The position numbers were made by a program, and so were the translations under genes. This document shows positions 31,868 to 34,239 of a DNA stretch of 34,239 nt, in pieces. Below the pieces are notes generated by a model that was not told where the DNA came from, did not search any database, and saw nothing but the letters and a program-made list of their open reading frames with translations. The DNA is taken from assembly GCF_003353055.1 (NCBI RefSeq), contig NZ_QKWJ01000080.1:1-34239 (forward strand), given 5' to 3'. The stretch comes from Cupriavidus lacunae (lineage in GTDB: Bacteria > Pseudomonadota > Gammaproteobacteria > Burkholderiales > Burkholderiaceae). Each line of letters opens with the position of its first letter. The stretch's first letter is position 1.

Positions 31868-32684
31868 AGACGGTGCGAAGCAAGACGAGTGGACGTGACA
31901 CGGGCTACCGGCGATTTGGTTGCTCGCCGTCGCCATAGGCGCCCTTTGCCTTCACACGCTTTTCTGATGGACATCCTCAAAGGAACCAAATAGGTCATTT
32001 GGTGACCGGTCCAACCGCCTTCGCATTCTCACCGCAGGATGCCTTGGGCGGCAGGGCCCGACGCAAGCCTTCGCCAGTGCCTTCGCAGCCATTCGAATCC
32101 ATCGCGCCGCATGACCGAATCACCTGTCCGGCGACATTCGAACCAGAATACAGCCGTTACTGGCATCTGCGACGTTGGATTGCTGTCGAGGTAACGGCTG
32201 CTCACCAATCCTCGGCAGTCGTTGGGGCCGTTGGCATAATTGATAACGTTGCCAGTTCTTCTAGCTGCGTTGGGATCCAAAGGGATCTCGCTGGTGATCC
32301 CTCCGAGAAGCCCGAAGCGCGATCGTGTCTGCGATATCAGCGACTTTCTCCTTCGAAGAGGCCAGCGGGCGCTTGCCATCCGTTTTCATGCACACACGAC
32401 TGAAGCGGGGTGGCGTCCGCGAGCCCGCATGCAACTGCAGCGTGGGCTCCGGTGGAGCCCACGGAATGCCGCTTCGAAGTGAGTGGGATACCGGTTTCTC
32501 CAGGAAAGGCAATTCGGCTGGGTTCCGGACCACAGTGCATTGTCCGCCCAACTGCGTAGCGAGATGGCGCGGTGGAGTCCTGTAGTCAAGCGCTTGTGCG
32601 GGACGTGAGTGCAGGGGCACCATTGTCGATGTCGAATCGACGTGGCAAGCAAACGCGTTTATCGACTAGGCGTCAAAGGGGGAG
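31868..32684. other. About 800 bases without a supported gene
   Basis: Overlapping frames on both strands (for example 31999-32403 and 32029-32379) are of similar length and neither has a ribosome site or recognised domain. No repeat or T-tracted hairpin was noticed. This looks like intergenic or decayed sequence past the end of the catabolic cluster. Confidence 0.45.
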
Positions 32685-32840
32685 ATGATGGACACCAGGC
32701 CGGCACACGCGGAGATGGATGTGCAATCCGAAGACGCCAGGCGCGTCGCGCAGGAAGCCGCTGCGCTGATGTTATTCAAAGGCGAGCCGGCCGCCAGGGC
32801 CATTGCGGCCGCGGTGGCACGGCATGTTACAGATGAGTGA
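32685..32840 (+). CDS. Small hypothetical protein (51 residues)
   Basis: A short frame with a strong ribosome site (AGGGGGAG directly before the tandem ATGs at 32685 and 32688). The product is acidic at the start, then strongly helical: an EDARRVAQEAAAL segment followed by an Ala-rich ARAIAAAVARHV segment, like a small helix-turn-helix or dimerisation peptide. No membrane segment and no family recognised. The composition and ribosome site argue that it is real; its isolation argues caution. Confidence 0.5.
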   Translation: MMDTRPAHAEMDVQSEDARRVAQEAAALMLFKGEPAARAIAAAVARHVTDE

Positions 32841-33035
32841 ACCTGCCGCTGTCGTCATCTGGCCCTGATCGACGAATGTTATTCTGATGACGGACTCTGC
32901 ACCCGGGTCCCTTTGAACACGAGCAGCGGCACAATATCCAAACGGCGCATCGTCACGTAGCGCGAGAGGCTAGTTTCGAAAAATTTGTACGTGTCGCGGG
33001 ACAAGCGCCAGCGGTCCCGTCCGCTCACCACTGCG

Positions 33036-33170
33036 AGGCTAAGGCAGGTCGAAGCGTTCGCTACGCCTAGCTGTGGATGCAGTCGCGTGCCAGCAAGGCG
33101 CGAAAGTCGAGTGCCGCAAATTCACCGGTCACAGTTCGCTGTGAGCACGCAAATCGGGAAGCTCGAGTGA
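33036..33170 (+). pseudogene. LysR-type HTH remnant (possible)
   Basis: Within an open frame ending at 33170, the words LRQVEAFA and, 22 residues later, HRSQFAVSTQIGKLE match the start and the recognition helix of LysR regulators. The residues between do not match well in any one frame, and a stop follows at once after KLE, so no effector domain is present. It is read as a short decayed fragment. Confidence 0.4.
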
Positions 33171-33368
33171 CGTGCACGGTCGGCAAACAGAGCGGAGCTG
33201 ACGTTCAAACACCGGGGTGAAAGCGCGGGCCAACGACCGAGGATGGCCGGGATGCGACTTCTGTCAGCCGCAAGGCGGTCGGCTCTTGCCGACCCTCAAG
33301 AGCCATTAACGTTGCAGCCGCGTCAATGGCGGCTTTCGAGCCATCTTGAATACCATGCTGACGGCTGC

Positions 33369-33664
33369 AACGGGGCGCTGTCATGGATGACGCTGGAGTG
33401 GCTGCACCGCGGCAAGCCGAGCCTGCTGGACGTGGTCTCGGGCGCAATCGCCTCACAGGTTGCCATAACGCCAGCGTGCGGCTATGTCGGCCCCATGGGG
33501 GCACTGGCAGTTGGGCTGGTGGTGTCGCCGTGCTGCACCGTGGCGATTGAGAAGCTAAACCCAGCTAGGATTCGACGACTCCTTTTGACGTGTTCGGTGT
33601 TCACGGCATTGGCGGACTGGTGGGCGGCGTACTCACGACAGTGTTCGCTCTCCCCGCGCTAGTA
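33369..33664 (+). pseudogene. amtB: Ammonium transporter (AmtB) fragment, frameshifted
   Basis: The frame from about 33369 reads ALSWMTLEWLHRGKPS, then ITPACGYVGPMGAL, which is AmtB helix 7-8 sequence (family form: LTWM..EW...GKPS...A...ITPA.G.VGPMGA). Near 33567 the frame shifts; after one extra T near 33583-33586 a third frame continues DVFGVHGIGGLVGGVLTTVFALP, the conserved AmtB helix 9 region with DVFGVHG. At least two frameshifts and absence of both ends show it is dead. An intact AmtB has about 400-450 residues; only about 95 remain. Confidence 0.85.
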
Positions 33665-33730
33665 TCGATAAATAATGGCATGGCGTTCACAATTCATAAA
33701 ATAAAAAACCACAATGACGATTCATTGGAA

Positions 33731-34116
33731 TCAAAATTTATGTCGAAGCGCCACGCGCAGCATTAACTGGTTTTGATTAGACGAAATACCGCTCGCGGAC
33801 GTCACCTGTGCGAAGTCCAACACGGTACCAGTCGAGTCTCCACCAACGCGCTGGTAGGCACCCTGCACGTAGATGTCCGTCCGCTTCGAGAAGTTGTAGT
33901 CCGCCATCAGGCCAACCGTCTGATAGGTCGGATGCTGCACGCCCGTCGTCACATTGAGGTTTGCGCGCGTGTAGACGTAAATGGCACCAACGAACAGCGC
34001 GGGGGTGAGTTGATATTTCGCGTTCAGCTCGAAGTTCTGGAATCGCAGCGACGACGCCGGCCCTGAGGGCGGAGTAATTGCGCCAGCATACGCGTTGCCG
34101 AGCGGTTCGATGACCT
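33731..34116 (-). pseudogene. Porin C-terminal fragment, 5' end missing
   Basis: The last 125 or so residues of a Burkholderia-type porin: FELNAKYQLTPALFVGAIYVY, then GLMADYNFSKRTDIYVQGAYQRV and the terminal VALRHKF with the C-terminal Phe. An intact relative (8185-9285) has 366 residues, so two thirds is missing. The homology stops near 34116, where an AAAGTGGACCCC sequence typical of insertion-sequence ends begins. No signal peptide or ribosome site is present, so the fragment is probably not expressed. Confidence 0.75.
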
Positions 34117-34239
34117 CTAAAGTGGACCCCTCGGTCAAGACAGATTTCAACCGAGTTTAAGCTGCATCCATTTCTTCACATGCAGCGGAACAGCGCTGCC
34201 CTGATTTTGCGCGGGGAGAATCCCCTGCGCAGCGTAGCG
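34117..34239 (-). mobile_element. Probable insertion-sequence end (partial, runs off the window)
   Basis: Starting around 34117 the sequence TCTAAAGTGGACCCC resembles the terminal inverted repeats of IS3/IS150- or IS481-like elements, exactly where the porin homology ends. Inside it a minus-strand frame enters from the right edge and stops at 34147, ending WMQLKLG; it may be the end of an internal gene. Only one end is visible, so the family is not certain. Confidence 0.4.
34147..34239 (-). CDS. C-terminal end of an unidentified protein (partial)
   Basis: Thirty codons, open from the right edge to a TGA at 34147-34149. The tail reads AVPLHVKKWMQLKLG. It lies inside the putative insertion element, so a transposase or passenger gene is possible, but I do not recognise it. 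Confidence 0.3.
   Translation of the reverse strand, partial: RYAAQGILPAQNQGSAVPLHVKKWMQLKLG

Noticed and set aside
31999..32403. Overlapping frames on both strands (31999-32403 plus, 32029-32379 minus)
   Set aside because: Mutually exclusive, no ribosome sites, no motifs; neither can be preferred.

Overview
This is a high-GC window with a clear betaproteobacterial, Burkholderiaceae-like (Cupriavidus/Ralstonia-type) signature. The evidence is a Bug/TctC periplasmic binding protein, a trimeric porin of the Burkholderia type, many CoA-linked catabolic genes, and Shine-Dalgarno-led genes packed into long operons. No rRNA, tRNA or CRISPR array was found. The genus is inferred from gene style, not from a marker gene.

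Layout. (1) 2-118: the tail of an unidentified gene. (2) 135-5339, minus strand: an operon for an FAD-linked 2-hydroxyacid dehydrogenase, a class III aminotransferase, a HAD-type hydrolase and succinate-semialdehyde dehydrogenase, closed by a strong intrinsic terminator. It probably degrades an omega-amino acid such as GABA. (3) 5675-6034: a small protein of unknown function, then about 670 bases without a convincing gene. (4) 6705-12089, minus strand: an uptake and catabolism operon (DapA-like aldolase, MFS transporter, porin, Bug protein, hypothetical), with a divergent LysR regulator at 12279-13208. (5) 13209-14790: accessory DNA with a two-domain small protein that is a paralogue of the one at 5675, flanked by a pair of 40-bp direct repeats. 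(6) 14791-31867: a large catabolic cluster. (7) 31868-34239: a decayed region with one small ORF, a LysR-like remnant, a frameshifted ammonium-transporter fragment, and a porin tail cut by what looks like an insertion-sequence end.

The catabolic cluster is the main interest. Reading left from 20778 are an acyl-CoA dehydrogenase, two PaaG-like crotonases, a DUF2889 protein, an SCP-x-like thiolase and an alpha-methylacyl-CoA racemase. Reading right from 22189 are the Rieske oxygenase alpha and beta subunits, a third PaaG-like crotonase, an SDR dehydrogenase, an HSL-type esterase, an FAD oxidoreductase, an acyl-CoA ligase, a ferredoxin reductase and a nitroreductase. Between the two arms lie a TetR regulator and a putidaredoxin-type ferredoxin. 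Two nearly identical 24-bp palindromes each sit inside the spacer of a good sigma-70 promoter, one per arm, so the TetR protein probably represses both arms until an inducer (perhaps a CoA thioester) appears. Together the genes encode a complete three-component ring-hydroxylating oxygenase plus CoA activation and beta-oxidation-like processing of an aromatic or alicyclic, probably branched, acid or ester. I cannot name the substrate from sequence alone. A further oddity is an in-frame 9-bp tandem repeat giving the Rieske alpha subunit an N-terminal (Ser-Pro-Thr)9 tail.
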